The notes under the pieces: model-generated | Databases searched by the model: none | What the model was told of the DNA's origin: nothing | What the model saw: the letters and a program-made list of their open reading frames with translations, nothing else | Source of the DNA: Oscillospiraceae bacterium | GTDB taxonomy: Bacteria; Bacillota; Clostridia; Oscillospirales; Ruminococcaceae | Direction of reading: 5' to 3' | NCBI GenBank assembly: GCA_020024475.1 | Contig: JAHHTS010000002.1 | Coordinates: 1-62,838, forward strand | Length of the DNA: 62,838 nucleotides | Position numbers and translations under genes: made by a program | Shown: positions 36,012 through 43,719 of the stretch, one piece after another | How positions within the stretch are numbered: position 1 is the first letter of the stretch | Layout: every line of letters begins with the position of its first letter

Positions 36012-37901
36012 ATGTATATTTCAGATATTTCGATTGAAGGATATAAGAATTGCAATAATAAATCGACTATAAAATTTAATCCGGGATTAAACATTGTAGT
36101 TGGTGAGAATGCTTCTGGGAAAACAACAATAATTGATGCAATAAGAATGGTATTGAGGGAACCAGAAGTAAAATATATAACTGAAGATGACTTTTTTAAA
36201 TCATTTGAAAGAGAAGAAGAAAAGAAAAATATTTGTATAGATATTAATTTAAAAAAACTTACACCAGAAGAAAAGATAACTTTTTTATCATGGTGTAACG
36301 CAGATTTTGATGCAGAATTGCATTTGGAAGTTGAGAAAAATCCTAATTTTAAAGGATATTATAAAAAAACTATTTGGGGTGGTAAATCAAAATCAAGTGC
36401 ATTTGAAGAAGATACTTTTAATTTTATTGATACTATTTATTTACCAGCACTTAGAAATGCAGAAGAAAAACTGACAAATGGAAAAAAATCTCGTTTAGCA
36501 CTTCTTTTAAAACATCAATATGATGAAAAAGAGAGAGAAGAAGAATTGGTCAAAGCATTTTCTGATTTTAATGAAGCAGTTATTTCAAATAAAGAAGGAA
36601 AATATGAGGAATTATCTAAAACAAAAAAAGACATTAATGCTGCTATGCGTGATTCAATGGGAAGTGTTTTCGGTCAAAGTATTAATTTGCAATTTTCAGA
36701 ATCAACGTTTTCTTCTATTTTACAAAATATAAAGATGGTGTTTTTCCCTCATATAGGAGATGTTGACAATAAAAAGTTTCGTGATATAGCCATTAATAGT
36801 TTGGGATATAATAACCTTTTATATATTGCAACAGTATTTGCTGAATTAGAAATTGTAAATAAAAATAATAGTTTGTTTACTGTTTTGCTTATAGAGGAAC
36901 CAGAAGCTCATCTGCACCCACAAATACAGTCAAAATTAATTAAGTATTTGAAACAAATGACTGATGATAAGAAAAATCTTCAAATTATCGTAACCACTCA
37001 TTCTTCAGTCATAGCATCTTCGGTTAGTATTGATTCGATAATTCATATAGTCGGATCTAATGAAGGTATTGAATCTACAAAAATATCTGATTTTGGTTTA
37101 AGTGATTCAGAGAAAAACTATTTAAATCGTTGGATGGATATAACTAAATCGACAATGCTTTTTTCAAAAGGAATTATTCTGGTTGAAGGAATATGCGAAG
37201 CAATGATTTTGCCAGCTTTGGCACCTAAAGTATTAAAATCTTATAATGAAAAAAGTGAAATAAAATTACCTTCTACGTTAGAAGAAGCTGGTGTAACAGT
37301 TGTTAATATAAATGGAATAAATTTCAAATACTTTTATCCGCTTTTTGCTGATTTAGAAGGTCGAGGTAAAGATAGACTGCCAATACGCTGCAGTGGAATT
37401 ACTGATAAAGATCCACTACCAGAAACAATCAAAGATGAAAATGGGAAAGATAAGAGTATAGAGGTCTTTCCTATTGAGAGTGATTCAATAGAGAGTGGTA
37501 ACGAAGCTGCGAAACTATGTGATGTCATAAACGAAACCAATTATAGTCGTTTATTTGTTTCACCATTAAAAACATTTGAGTATGATTTGGCAATGAATAA
37601 TAATTTTTCATTAATGGCAGAAACTATAAAAGATAATTGGAGTAAGGGTGATGAAAAAAAGGAAGGGGTAAAGAAAGAATGTCTTAGAATTAAAGATAAA
37701 GGAAATAAATATGAAAACGATGATGAACGAAGTGGTGATGCAAAATATATTTTGAAGCATATTGACAGCAATGATTTGGGAAAGGGAGTTTTTTCTCAAT
37801 TTTTATTAGAAAAAATAGAAGCAGGAAATGATATAAATGTTCCTGAATACATACAGGAAGCAATTATTTGGGCATGTGGAGGTAATTGCGATGAAGTATG
37901 A
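36012..37901 (+). CDS. gajA: GajA-like OLD-family ATPase/TOPRIM nuclease (Gabija)
   Basis: The 629-aa protein has an ABC-type ATPase domain with Walker A GENASGKT at 31-38 and Walker B region LIEEPEAHLHP with E295/E296. A TOPRIM domain follows: E392 in ILVEGICEA and DKD at 465-467. This OLD-nuclease architecture directly before a UvrD-like helicase gene is the Gabija arrangement. The start is ATG 36012 with the site AGGTGGTG overlapping the upstream stop. It overlaps gajB by 11 bp. In Gabija, GajA nicks DNA when nucleotide levels fall during infection. Confidence 0.85.
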   Translation: MYISDISIEGYKNCNNKSTIKFNPGLNIVVGENASGKTTIIDAIRMVLREPEVKYITEDDFFKSFEREEEKKNICIDINLKKLTPEEKITFLSWCNADFDAELHLEVEKNPNFKGYYKKTIWGGKSKSSAFEEDTFNFIDTIYLPALRNAEEKLTNGKKSRLALLLKHQYDEKEREEELVKAFSDFNEAVISNKEGKYEELSKTKKDINAAMRDSMGSVFGQSINLQFSESTFSSILQNIKMVFFPHIGDVDNKKFRDIAINSLGYNNLLYIATVFAELEIVNKNNSLFTVLLIEEPEAHLHPQIQSKLIKYLKQMTDDKKNLQIIVTTHSSVIASSVSIDSIIHIVGSNEGIESTKISDFGLSDSEKNYLNRWMDITKSTMLFSKGIILVEGICEAMILPALAPKVLKSYNEKSEIKLPSTLEEAGVTVVNINGINFKYFYPLFADLEGRGKDRLPIRCSGITDKDPLPETIKDENGKDKSIEVFPIESDSIESGNEAAKLCDVINETNYSRLFVSPLKTFEYDLAMNNNFSLMAETIKDNWSKGDEKKEGVKKECLRIKDKGNKYENDDERSGDAKYILKHIDSNDLGKGVFSQFLLEKIEAGNDINVPEYIQEAIIWACGGNCDEV

Positions 37902-39870
37902 AATTCATGAGCGTGTAGCTGAAATAGTATGTAACAAACCGCAAGAGTTGACATGTGAAGAATGTTTTCAAAAATCCACCATAGGACATATTTGTAATGG
38001 ATTCTCACAATGTAGAATTACGGAAAAAACAAATGAACAAATGGAATATGTTTTTTCATCTATTAAAAGGGATGCTTTCCTAAAGGCGTGTGCAGGAAGC
38101 GGAAAAACAGAAGTTGTAGGAATGAAAGCAGCATTTGAGATAAAACAATGGAACAAAAAAAATAGTGGCATTGCTGTTTTATCTTTTACAAACGATGCAA
38201 CAGATGTTATAAAAGAACGAGTAAAAACGTTTTCTGGCAGCGAAGGAACATATCCACATTTTATTGGTACTCTTAGTAGTTTTATTCATAGTTATGTTGT
38301 TCAACCATTTGCGTACAAATATGTAAATTATGTAGGGAATGAATCTGATTATTCTATAAAGGTAATAGATGAAAATGTGCCGATATATAAAAATCATTGG
38401 ATAGTAAATTATAAATGCAAGATTCCATATATAAATTCCAAAAAGATCTCTGAAGATATCTACGCTCATCAGATAGGTTATGACTTTAATAAAAAAGATT
38501 TTTATATAAAAATGAAGTATAAATCCATTTGGTTGAAAGATTATTACAAAAGTGAGAATATGCAATCTTATATATCTGAAAAAAGAAAAACAAGTTGGAC
38601 AGAAAAATATGTTAGAGACATGTTTAAAAATTGTAAAAAAAATTTTTGGAAACACGGATTTGCCAATTTCGATGATATGAATTTTTTAGCAGTCTCTATT
38701 CTTAAAGGAGGAATTGCAGAAAAAATTGTAAAGAGATTTCCTGTAATTATTATTGATGAATGTCAAGATTTGTCTGAAAATGAATTACATGTAATCAATG
38801 TATTACGAGATAATGGTTGTTGTGTTCATTTTATTGGAGATTTAAACCAAAGCATCTATGATTTCAAACGAGTTAATCCAGATAAAATTTACGAACATAC
38901 AAAAGATTTAAAAACATACTCATTGAATACAAATTTTAGGAGTTGTAAAGAAATTGTAGAATTTTCAAATCAAATAATTGATGAAGTAAACCATAGCGAG
39001 AATGTCGATAATAAATACGGAAAGAAATCATTGATTTATATAGAGTATGACAAACCAGAACAAGCTATTGAAAAATACGTAGAGCTTCTAAATAAATTAA
39101 AATGTGGAAATAATGTAAATAGAATAATAGTAAAACAGAACTCGCTTCGAAAGCAATTGGAGAATTCGTCACAAGGTGATTATGATGAAAAAGAATCTCT
39201 TATTGTTGCTCTACAATTATGGAAGGAGAAAAGTCCGAACAATATGTCGACTGCTTTAGAACTTGCGGGTAAGCAAATTGCTAAATGGTTTGGAGGTGGC
39301 ACTTCTAAGAAAAACTATTATTGTCCAAATGAAATAACATCTGTATTTGCATGGAGAAATTTTCTTATGAAGATTTTAAATGCTATGGAACATAATCCAT
39401 TTCTCGCTGATTTTAATGTGACATATGGTAAATGGCATGAGTTTGCAAGAAAAGAATTAAATAGAATAATAGAGACACATTATATTTCAATAGTGGCAGT
39501 TGATATGAACAAAGAAAGAAATGTGAATGAATTAGTTAATGGAAGGAACTATAAGGTAAGCTCCAAGAATGGGAATATTCAAATTGTTCCATTTGAGAAG
39601 AAATTTGTTACAAATATCCCAATTATGACAATACATTCAAGCAAAGGTTGTACATTTGATACTACACTTGTCATATCAAGCCCCAAAGAGACAAGCGAAG
39701 GTGGTCATTGGAAAAAGCATTGGATTCAAGGTGTTGGAGAGGAAAAAAGAATTGGATATGTTGCTTGTACAAGAGCTAAATATTTATTAGTTTTAGGTGT
39801 TCCTGAGCTTAATGATGCTGATAGAAATCTGCTCGAAAGTTATGGATTTGTTTCAAATATGAAAATTTAA
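37891..39870 (+). CDS. gajB: GajB-like UvrD/PcrA-type helicase (Gabija)
   Basis: The 659-aa SF1 helicase has Walker A ACAGSGKTE at residues 66-74, motif II IIDECQDL (D289-E290), motif III FIGDLNQSIYDFK, motif IV TNFRSCKEIVEF and a C-terminal VACTRAKYLLV. It begins inside the end of gajA (ATG 37891, site GGAGG). A Cys-rich N-terminus (CEECFQKST, CNGFSQC) is a possible small metal site. It pairs with GajA to form the anti-phage complex. Confidence 0.85.
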   Translation: MKYEIHERVAEIVCNKPQELTCEECFQKSTIGHICNGFSQCRITEKTNEQMEYVFSSIKRDAFLKACAGSGKTEVVGMKAAFEIKQWNKKNSGIAVLSFTNDATDVIKERVKTFSGSEGTYPHFIGTLSSFIHSYVVQPFAYKYVNYVGNESDYSIKVIDENVPIYKNHWIVNYKCKIPYINSKKISEDIYAHQIGYDFNKKDFYIKMKYKSIWLKDYYKSENMQSYISEKRKTSWTEKYVRDMFKNCKKNFWKHGFANFDDMNFLAVSILKGGIAEKIVKRFPVIIIDECQDLSENELHVINVLRDNGCCVHFIGDLNQSIYDFKRVNPDKIYEHTKDLKTYSLNTNFRSCKEIVEFSNQIIDEVNHSENVDNKYGKKSLIYIEYDKPEQAIEKYVELLNKLKCGNNVNRIIVKQNSLRKQLENSSQGDYDEKESLIVALQLWKEKSPNNMSTALELAGKQIAKWFGGGTSKKNYYCPNEITSVFAWRNFLMKILNAMEHNPFLADFNVTYGKWHEFARKELNRIIETHYISIVAVDMNKERNVNELVNGRNYKVSSKNGNIQIVPFEKKFVTNIPIMTIHSSKGCTFDTTLVISSPKETSEGGHWKKHWIQGVGEEKRIGYVACTRAKYLLVLGVPELNDADRNLLESYGFVSNMKI

Positions 39871-39987
39871 AAAAATAATTTTCTGATGAAAAATCAAAGT
39901 GTTACAAAGAATATCACACAGTTGGTTTGTTCTAATCATCTAAGCGAGATAGAAAATAGAGGAATTCAATACTTTGATTTAAATAAA

Positions 39988-40034
39988 AAGAAGCTCAGCG
40001 TTTGATGTTAAATACATCACTGTCTGAGCTTCTT
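39988..40034. terminator. Bidirectional terminator between gajB and immA
   Basis: AAGAAGCTCAG (39988-39998) and CTGAGCTTCTT (40024-40034) form an 11-bp stem with an inner TGATGT/ACATCA pair. It separates the converging gajB and immA-like genes. Confidence 0.82.
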
Positions 40035-40035
40035 A

Positions 40036-40581
40036 TCATTCGTACTGTATATCATCATATTCCCCTAAGTTATCTTTCAGGAATCCGGATTTCCGAATGT
40101 ACATAGGATTAACCAGTTCTCCTTTTTCGTGAAGTAAGCTAAATTTATAATCCAGTAATGCTGCCGGTACATAAAGTATCTTGGCAGTTTCAAAAAATGA
40201 GTATTCGGAAAGACACTCCAAAACTTTCTCATCTTCGAGCAGAAGTTCAGCCGCAAAGAAGTTGGCTTCATCTTCTTCTTGCGAGCTACCGTCCAGAACC
40301 TCCATTTCTTGAAAGCCTTTCATCATTGCAATTTTTGTATGCAGTATTGCATGACCTAATTCGTGAGCAATCAGAATACGTTCAAGAACTTCGTTTACAT
40401 TGCTGTCTATAACTATATTCTTTTGTCTGGATTGGTAAAAAAAGAATCCTTTTAATTTCTTTTCCATGTCGTAGTAGTGAATCTTAATTCCTAGTAGTTT
40501 ACAAAGTTCGTAAGGATCTCTGGAGTGGTGTTTTTTAACCAATTTTTCTACTGTATCTATAATATATGTTGCCGCTCTCAC
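40036..40581 (-). CDS. immA: ImmA/IrrE-family metallopeptidase
   Basis: The 181-aa zinc peptidase has the HELGH motif at 73-77, preceded by ERILIA, and a downstream acidic segment EEDEANFFAAELL (the third-ligand region). The GTG start at 40581 is preferred to an upstream TTG because GGGAGG lies 8 bp before it. It follows the XRE repressor gene on the same strand, as in ICEBs1 and related elements where ImmA cleaves ImmR to release excision. Same role inferred here. Confidence 0.88.
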   Translation of the reverse strand: MRAATYIIDTVEKLVKKHHSRDPYELCKLLGIKIHYYDMEKKLKGFFFYQSRQKNIVIDSNVNEVLERILIAHELGHAILHTKIAMMKGFQEMEVLDGSSQEEDEANFFAAELLLEDEKVLECLSEYSFFETAKILYVPAALLDYKFSLLHEKGELVNPMYIRKSGFLKDNLGEYDDIQYE

Positions 40582-40642
40582 TTGTGTCACCTCCCAATCG
40601 AACACAGAAAACGAAACTCTGTGAATGAGGAATTAGCACAGT

Positions 40643-41092
40643 TTATTCCTTATCTTTGTGTTTTCTGTATTTTTTAGGTATGAATTTATCACGTGCATTT
40701 TTCTTGGAATCCATATAAACTGCCATGACTGCTTGGAAAAATACATCTTTTGCTTCTTCATCTAAATCACCACCGGCAAACAGAGAATTTACTCGTCCTA
40801 AAACATCTTCTGCTTCTTTGGCACCTTTAGAGCCAAACTTTTCCCGTGCTTCCATAATGAACAAATCATTATCTATCTGGTTTTGCGTATCAGTTTCATC
40901 TTCATCAAGCAAATAGGATACAGAAATGTGCAGAGCTTCTGCAAGTTTTCTAATATTATTCTTTCTAGGGAGAGTTCCCAGCTGTTCGTATGTGTAAAGA
41001 GATCTTTCGGAAATGCCAGTTATCTGGGCAAGCTCCGTCTGTGATAGGTTCATAGCTAAACGAGCTTCTTTTATTTTTTCACCAAAAGTCAT
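40643..41092 (-). CDS. ImmR-like XRE repressor
   Basis: The 149-aa protein has an N-terminal HTH (EKIKEARLAMNLSQTELAQI, then TGISERSLYTYEQLG) and a C-terminal segment that ImmA-type proteases could cut. ATG 41092 follows AAAGGGCGG. It is paired with immA and faces a promoter region with six copies of a TCGGAAGTT-like half-site, the expected operator. It should hold the element in the integrated state. Confidence 0.88.
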   Translation of the reverse strand: MTFGEKIKEARLAMNLSQTELAQITGISERSLYTYEQLGTLPRKNNIRKLAEALHISVSYLLDEDETDTQNQIDNDLFIMEAREKFGSKGAKEAEDVLGRVNSLFAGGDLDEEAKDVFFQAVMAVYMDSKKNARDKFIPKKYRKHKDKE

Positions 41093-41125
41093 AATCGTTC
41101 CGCCCTTTCTAAAAAATATTTTCAT

Positions 41126-41254
41126 AACTTCCGATTAATTGTTGACAAACTTCTGAAAATAGATATAATAATATTGAAACAGAAGTTTAACTTCGTTTAT
41201 ATTATATATCGGAAGTTTTATGATGTCAAGAACTTCCGATTGCAAACTTCTGAT
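41126..41254. promoter_or_regulatory. Head-on promoters with six operator half-sites
   Basis: The plus promoter is TTGACA 41142-41147, 16 bp, TATAAT 41164-41169. The minus promoter is TTGACA 41229-41224, 17 bp, TATAAT 41206-41201. They point at each other. AACTTCYGAT-type half-sites lie at 41126-41135, 41148-41156, 41180-41195 (as a palindrome), 41209-41217, 41231-41240 and 41245-41254. One sits in the spacer of each promoter. The rest of 41093-41388 holds no convincing gene; a 63-codon frame at 41174 has no ribosome site. Confidence 0.8.
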
Positions 41255-41388
41255 TTTGTTTCGAATATGAAAATAAACTTATTGAAAAGATCAATTTGTC
41301 TGTTGCCCAGTATTTGTTTCCCTTTAGCTGGCTACAGGCTTAGAAAGGAATTTGAAATTATGTGATTGACATCTGAAAGGAGTCTTTT

Positions 41389-41949
41389 ATGAGTAGAAAC
41401 AATACACAGGCATTAAACAGTATCCGTATGCTGTGCAGAATGCAACAGGTAGATGAAAAAGTTCTATATGAACGCTCCAAGCTGATTTTATCAATTTATA
41501 GAGATGTCTGCTGGTCAACAGTTGGTCGTGCAGACGAGGTACGTGAAGATTTGATTTGTTACTGTGGTTCTAATCTGGACAGTGCTTTAATTTATTTGGA
41601 AACCTTTGCTCCAGATGAAGCAAGAGAGCGTTTTGAGGAACGCATTCGTAGTTTGTTTGAAACCAAGTGGTTGATCGAGCTTGTAGATAGTACCATGCTT
41701 CGAGTAAGGGAATATCCATGCAGAGGAGATTTGTACTGTGAGATTTTATCGAAGTGTTACCTTACTCGTTTCAAATATAGAGAATCTGAATTGCTGGAAG
41801 TTTTGGATATGGAACGCAGCAGCTTTTATGACCGTAAGAAGGAAGCTATTATGTTATTTGGCTTATCTCTTTGGGGAAGCAGCTTGCCCAAATTGAAAAA
41901 TTTCATCATTGATATGAAGGAAGAATGTGATGAATGGTATTGCAGTTAG
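41389..41949 (+). CDS. Putative regulator of the excision side (sigma/ArpU-like)
   Basis: The 186-aa soluble protein has a C-terminal segment YRESELLEVLDMERSSFYDR that looks like a sigma-region-4 or ArpU-like helix-turn-helix. ATG 41389 follows GAAAGGAG. It is the first gene transcribed from the rightward promoter in the ImmR operator region. It is therefore probably an activator that turns on when the repressor is cleaved. Specific targets might be the AGTCCGA repeats just downstream. Confidence 0.7.
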   Translation: MSRNNTQALNSIRMLCRMQQVDEKVLYERSKLILSIYRDVCWSTVGRADEVREDLICYCGSNLDSALIYLETFAPDEARERFEERIRSLFETKWLIELVDSTMLRVREYPCRGDLYCEILSKCYLTRFKYRESELLEVLDMERSSFYDRKKEAIMLFGLSLWGSSLPKLKNFIIDMKEECDEWYCS

Positions 41950-42000
41950 TCCGACTAAAATCCGACGAAAGTCCGATAGTTTTCCTACTGAAAGTCCGAC
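41948..42000 (+). repeat. Four AGTCCGA-type direct repeats
   Basis: AGTCCGAC (41948-41955), AATCCGAC (41959-41966), AGTCCGAT (41970-41977) and AGTCCGAC (41993-42000). Spacing is 11, 11 and 23 bp, roughly helical turns, as for a DNA-binding protein array. They start at the stop codon of the regulator gene. Confidence 0.7.
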
Positions 42001-42015
42001 TTGCAAAGTGTTAAG

Positions 42016-42047
42016 CTTGATATGCTGGGAGATAGTAGCATATCAAG
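42016..42047. promoter_or_regulatory. Perfect 11-bp inverted repeat
   Basis: CTTGATATGCT (42016-42026) and AGCATATCAAG (42037-42047) with a 10-base spacer. With no T-run directly after it, a dimeric regulator site or RNA hairpin is likelier than a terminator. Confidence 0.6.
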
Positions 42048-42066
42048 AAAATTACATATATCTTAT

Positions 42067-42100
42067 TGCCTCGTGCCAATAGCGGTGCGGGGCATTTTTT
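42067..42100 (+). terminator. GC-rich intrinsic terminator
   Basis: TGCCTCGTGCC (42067-42077) pairs with GGTGCGGGGCA (42084-42094, with G-T pairs), followed by TTTTTT. It ends the transcript from the regulator gene at 41389. Confidence 0.8.
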
Positions 42101-42132
42101 ATGCCCTCTTCCAGACATTGCATAAACGGGAA

Positions 42133-42171
42133 CCTTAACTTATTGGTTTCTGATTTATGCCGTTAAGGAGG
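42133..42171 (+). promoter_or_regulatory. Inverted repeat covering a ribosome-binding site
   Basis: CCTTAAC (42133-42139) is complementary to GTTAAGG (42162-42168), which contains the first half of the AAGGAGG site of the next gene. If folded, the hairpin would hide that site. Confidence 0.5.
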
Positions 42172-42178
42172 AAACGGT

Positions 42179-42466
42179 ATGTATTACGATCAAAAAGAAA
42201 GTGGAAAAAGAATCGCAGAGCTTAGAAGAGTAAAGGGATATACGCAAGAAGAACTGGCAGAGCAGCTAAATATAGCTACAAATTCCATCGGTAATATTGA
42301 ACGAGGTATCAGAGGAATTTCTATTGATTTATTAGTAGAGATTGCTTGCTTATTTAATGTTTCAACAGATTATATTTTGCTTGGTAAGGATTTAAGAAAC
42401 GATGAAGCAAAAAAAGACTTGCAAAAAGCAATCACATTGATGATGAGTTTAGAAAAAAAGCTATAA
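42179..42466 (+). CDS. XRE-family transcriptional regulator
   Basis: The 95-aa HTH protein has GKRIAELRRVKGYTQEELAEQ, then SIGNIERGIRGISIDLLVEIA, and a short helical tail. ATG 42179 follows AAGGAGG. Small XRE genes in front of the recombinase module are usual in this family. Its ribosome site can be masked by the inverted repeat just upstream, so translation may be controlled. Confidence 0.85.
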   Translation: MYYDQKESGKRIAELRRVKGYTQEELAEQLNIATNSIGNIERGIRGISIDLLVEIACLFNVSTDYILLGKDLRNDEAKKDLQKAITLMMSLEKKL

Positions 42467-42485
42467 CCCATTCTCAGAGAATGGG
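42467..42485 (+). other. Tight hairpin after the XRE gene
   Basis: CCCATTCTC and GAGAATGGG flank a single base, a perfect 9-bp inverted repeat starting right after the stop codon. A related CCATTCTC follows at 42490. No T-run. Confidence 0.5.
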
Positions 42486-42762
42486 TAATCCATTCTCCGA
42501 GGGCATAAAAAAGTCAAATAGAATCAGTTAAACTTTAGATGTACTCAAGAAAAGTACAAAAAACTTGGATCTTTGAAAATTGAATATCATTCATCAGGTA
42601 CGTTCCTGTTGCCGGTGTGAAAACATCAGCCACATCAGTGATACGCCATAACTGTACGAAGTAAATAAGCAAATCAAAAATATTATTTACAGGATTACAC
42701 GAGCGAGTCTTATCAGCTAGTAAATATTGAGCAGCACTCAATAAGGCAATGAAAGCAACAGG

Positions 42763-42960
42763 TATAATGATACTTCTCTAAGGAGCTGGCGGAGAACCCG
42801 GCGGAGGGCAGAAACCCTATGGAACTGTTTCGCTAACAGTCGCCTGATGATTTCCCAATAAGATACTTTATCTCTCCCTAGGGGCGTTTAGAACAAATGT
42901 AGGGTTCACATATACGCATGGAAAAGCTGTAATTGCTTATTTTGTTGTTCCAGCTTTTCG
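42763..42960 (+). ncRNA. Candidate structured leader RNA upstream of the MazF-like gene
   Basis: The 526-bp gap 42467-42992 has no credible gene. TATAAT at 42763-42768 is followed by an unusually G/C-rich run with short stems: TTCTC/GAGAA (about 42773-42795), GGG/CCC (about 42806-42817), ACTGTT/AACAGT (42824-42840). GAAAAGCTG/CAGCTTTTC (about 42921-42959) ends just before the ribosome site. A good -35 is absent. It could be an attenuator, a riboswitch or a free RNA. It matches no family I can name. Confidence 0.4.
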
Positions 42961-42992
42961 GTACATACCCAAGAAAAAAGGAGGTCATTTTT

Positions 42993-43385
42993 ATGATGAA
43001 GAAAGATTGGGCGTATCGTAGAGGCGATATATATTATGCTGATTTGAACCCTGTATGCGGCTCTGAACAAGGAGGAATGCGACCGGTGGTAGTCATTCAG
43101 AATAATACCGGTAATAAACACGCACCGACTTTAATCGTAGCTATGGTAACCACAAAAGTAGGAAATAAACCAAGTTTGCCAACACATTATTTAATTAGAA
43201 ATAATGACGCATTAGCAGAGCCATCTATTGTTTTACTTGAACAAATTAGAACGATAGATAAAAAGCGTATTAAATCATACTTAGGAAAGACAACAAAAAA
43301 AGAATTATTGGGAATTGATAAAGCACTTCTTAGAAGTCTATCGTTAAATTATTTGATTTCTGTCAAAGAACCAAGAATGGGGTGA
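42993..43385 (+). CDS. MazF/PemK-family endoribonuclease toxin
   Basis: The 130-aa protein has the PemK-fold pattern: RRGDIYYADLNPVCGSEQGG, RPVVVIQN and LIVAMVTTK, with the conserved Arg (RPVVV) and Thr (TT) of the active site. ATG 42993 follows AAAAGGAGG. No classical MazE-like antitoxin precedes it. The 79-aa gene directly downstream is the only close partner. It may act as an addiction module stabilising the ICE, or regulate mRNA in the recombinase region. Confidence 0.85.
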   Translation: MMKKDWAYRRGDIYYADLNPVCGSEQGGMRPVVVIQNNTGNKHAPTLIVAMVTTKVGNKPSLPTHYLIRNNDALAEPSIVLLEQIRTIDKKRIKSYLGKTTKKELLGIDKALLRSLSLNYLISVKEPRMG

Positions 43386-43391
43386 TAACGG

Positions 43392-43631
43392 ATGAATGCA
43401 GAACAAATGAAAAATATAGATATTCGCACCGTTGATCCCAAAGACCTTGTGGAGCGACAATCGGTAAAGGTTGATATGAGCCTTCCACGAGAAGAAAGAA
43501 TTAAAGAATATATTAAACAAATCAAAAATCCATATTGTTATCTTGATGGTGATGTAGTTGTAAAAGTCAGTTTTCAAGAGGAAGGAGTGACATTGGAACA
43601 GCGTTTGGAAGCATATATACGCAGTTTGTAA
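43392..43631 (+). CDS. Small ICE protein (DUF6870-like), possible partner of the MazF-like toxin
   Basis: The 79-aa acidic protein (DIRTVDPKDLVERQSVKVDM, then PREERIKEYIKQIKNPYCY) begins 7 bp after the toxin stop. Similar small proteins occur next to recombinase genes in Tn1549 relatives. An antitoxin role is possible from position but not shown. A GGGTGTCGGG/CTCGACATCC hairpin (about 43642-43667) follows it. Confidence 0.7.
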   Translation: MNAEQMKNIDIRTVDPKDLVERQSVKVDMSLPREERIKEYIKQIKNPYCYLDGDVVVKVSFQEEGVTLEQRLEAYIRSL

Positions 43632-43719
43632 ATTTGTCAAGGGTGTCGGGAGCAATCTCGACATCCTAAACAAATTACCGTAGAAGGGGTACTCTGCTGG
43701 TGAAAGGAGATGACTCATT

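Noticed and set aside
41174..41365. A 63-codon frame on the plus strand in the immR operator region
   Set aside because: It begins with TTG, has no ribosome site, and its bases are taken up by promoters and operator repeats.
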